Source: Chrysaora quinquecirrha (lineage: Eukaryota; Cnidaria; Scyphozoa; Semaeostomeae; Pelagiidae). From it: DNA of 64,000 nt. Below the pieces are notes generated by a model that was not told the origin of the DNA, did not search any database, and was given only the letters and a program-made list of their open reading frames with translations. The position numbers and the translations under genes are program-made. The stretch spans positions 1,326,218 to 1,390,217 of the forward strand of contig JACTAT010000060.1 in assembly GCA_014526335.1 (NCBI GenBank). Reading direction: 5' to 3'. Shown here one piece after another: positions 63,791-64,000 of this stretch. Position 1 is the first letter of the stretch. Each line of letters begins with the position of its first letter.

Positions 63791-64000
63791 ACGCTAGCGA
63801 ATCTATAATCACTACTGTGGTGGATAATCACTACTGTGGTGGTACTATTTGCATACTGTGGTGGCAGTTTTGGCGTACTGTGGTGGATAATCACTACTTG
63901 TGGTGGTTTACTATGCTTGCTGTGGTGGCAGTTTTGGCGTACTGTGGTGGATTTTGTGGTTTTTTCTTGCTTGATCTATAGAGTTTTGCTATGATTTCGT
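63791..64000. mobile_element. Word-repeat element K, second copy cut by window edge
   Basis: Begins ACGCTAGCGAATCTATAATC and repeats CACTACTGTGGTGG and TTTTGGCGTACTGTGGTGGAT. The same phrases occur in the copy at 53740-54170. Confidence 0.6.

Overview
This is a eukaryotic, metazoan genomic window. It is AT-rich and intron-rich, with many small exons bounded by GT..AG sites and dense non-autonomous transposon debris. The two recognisable genes, and a LINE tail of a kind common in early-branching animals, suggest an invertebrate such as a sponge or cnidarian. That placement is an inference and the species was not identified.

Three genes can be supported. (1) SIN3, the scaffold of the SIN3/HDAC co-repressor, lies on the minus strand. 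Its coding part (31670-58654) is divided into 33 exons that I could join by hand with consistent phases. They give about 1267 codons, close to the vertebrate SIN3A length, with PAH1, PAH2, PAH3, the HDAC-interaction domain and the conserved C-terminal domain all present. A single missing base in exon 15 (near 46455-46468) breaks the frame. (2) Downstream on the same strand is the 5' part of a class I bHLH E-protein gene (TCF3/TCF4/TCF12/daughterless homologue), with eight coding exons from 27671 to 5074. It begins with the conserved activation motif (ELSDLLDFS) and runs off the left edge before the bHLH exon. (3) At the right edge, on the plus strand and divergent from SIN3, is a first coding exon (61415-61484) encoding a signal peptide and ending in a strong GTAAGT donor. 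The rest of that gene lies outside the window.

Layout: 1-27.7 kb is E-protein exons and large introns with satellites (23-bp, 91-bp and TAAC arrays) and many MITE-like elements. 27.7-31.7 kb is intergenic and holds the E-protein promoter region and tandem repeats. 31.7-59.6 kb is the SIN3 gene. 59.6-61.4 kb is the presumed divergent promoter region, with three CArG boxes spaced exactly 21 bp. 61.4-64 kb is the secreted-protein exon, a tandem repeat containing its splice donor, and repeats.

The most unusual theme is a set of MITE-like families sharing one architecture. Each has inverted ends and a family-specific 7-10 bp word scattered in both orientations through the body. In two groups the outer terminus is almost constant while the word differs: TACAC..T-run..ATAAG with AAGGAAC, AAGAAAG or AAGCAAC; and GGCC-TGGC-AAAC with CAAACATTG or GGAGACA. 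Other families of the same form use TTTGGGGTCC, AATAAGCCCC, TGTGGTGG or GGATC/GAGCCAG. Several copies are nested (MITE in MITE, MITE in SINE, LINE fragment in MITE), which gives relative ages. In two places a tandem repeat has incorporated a real splice junction.
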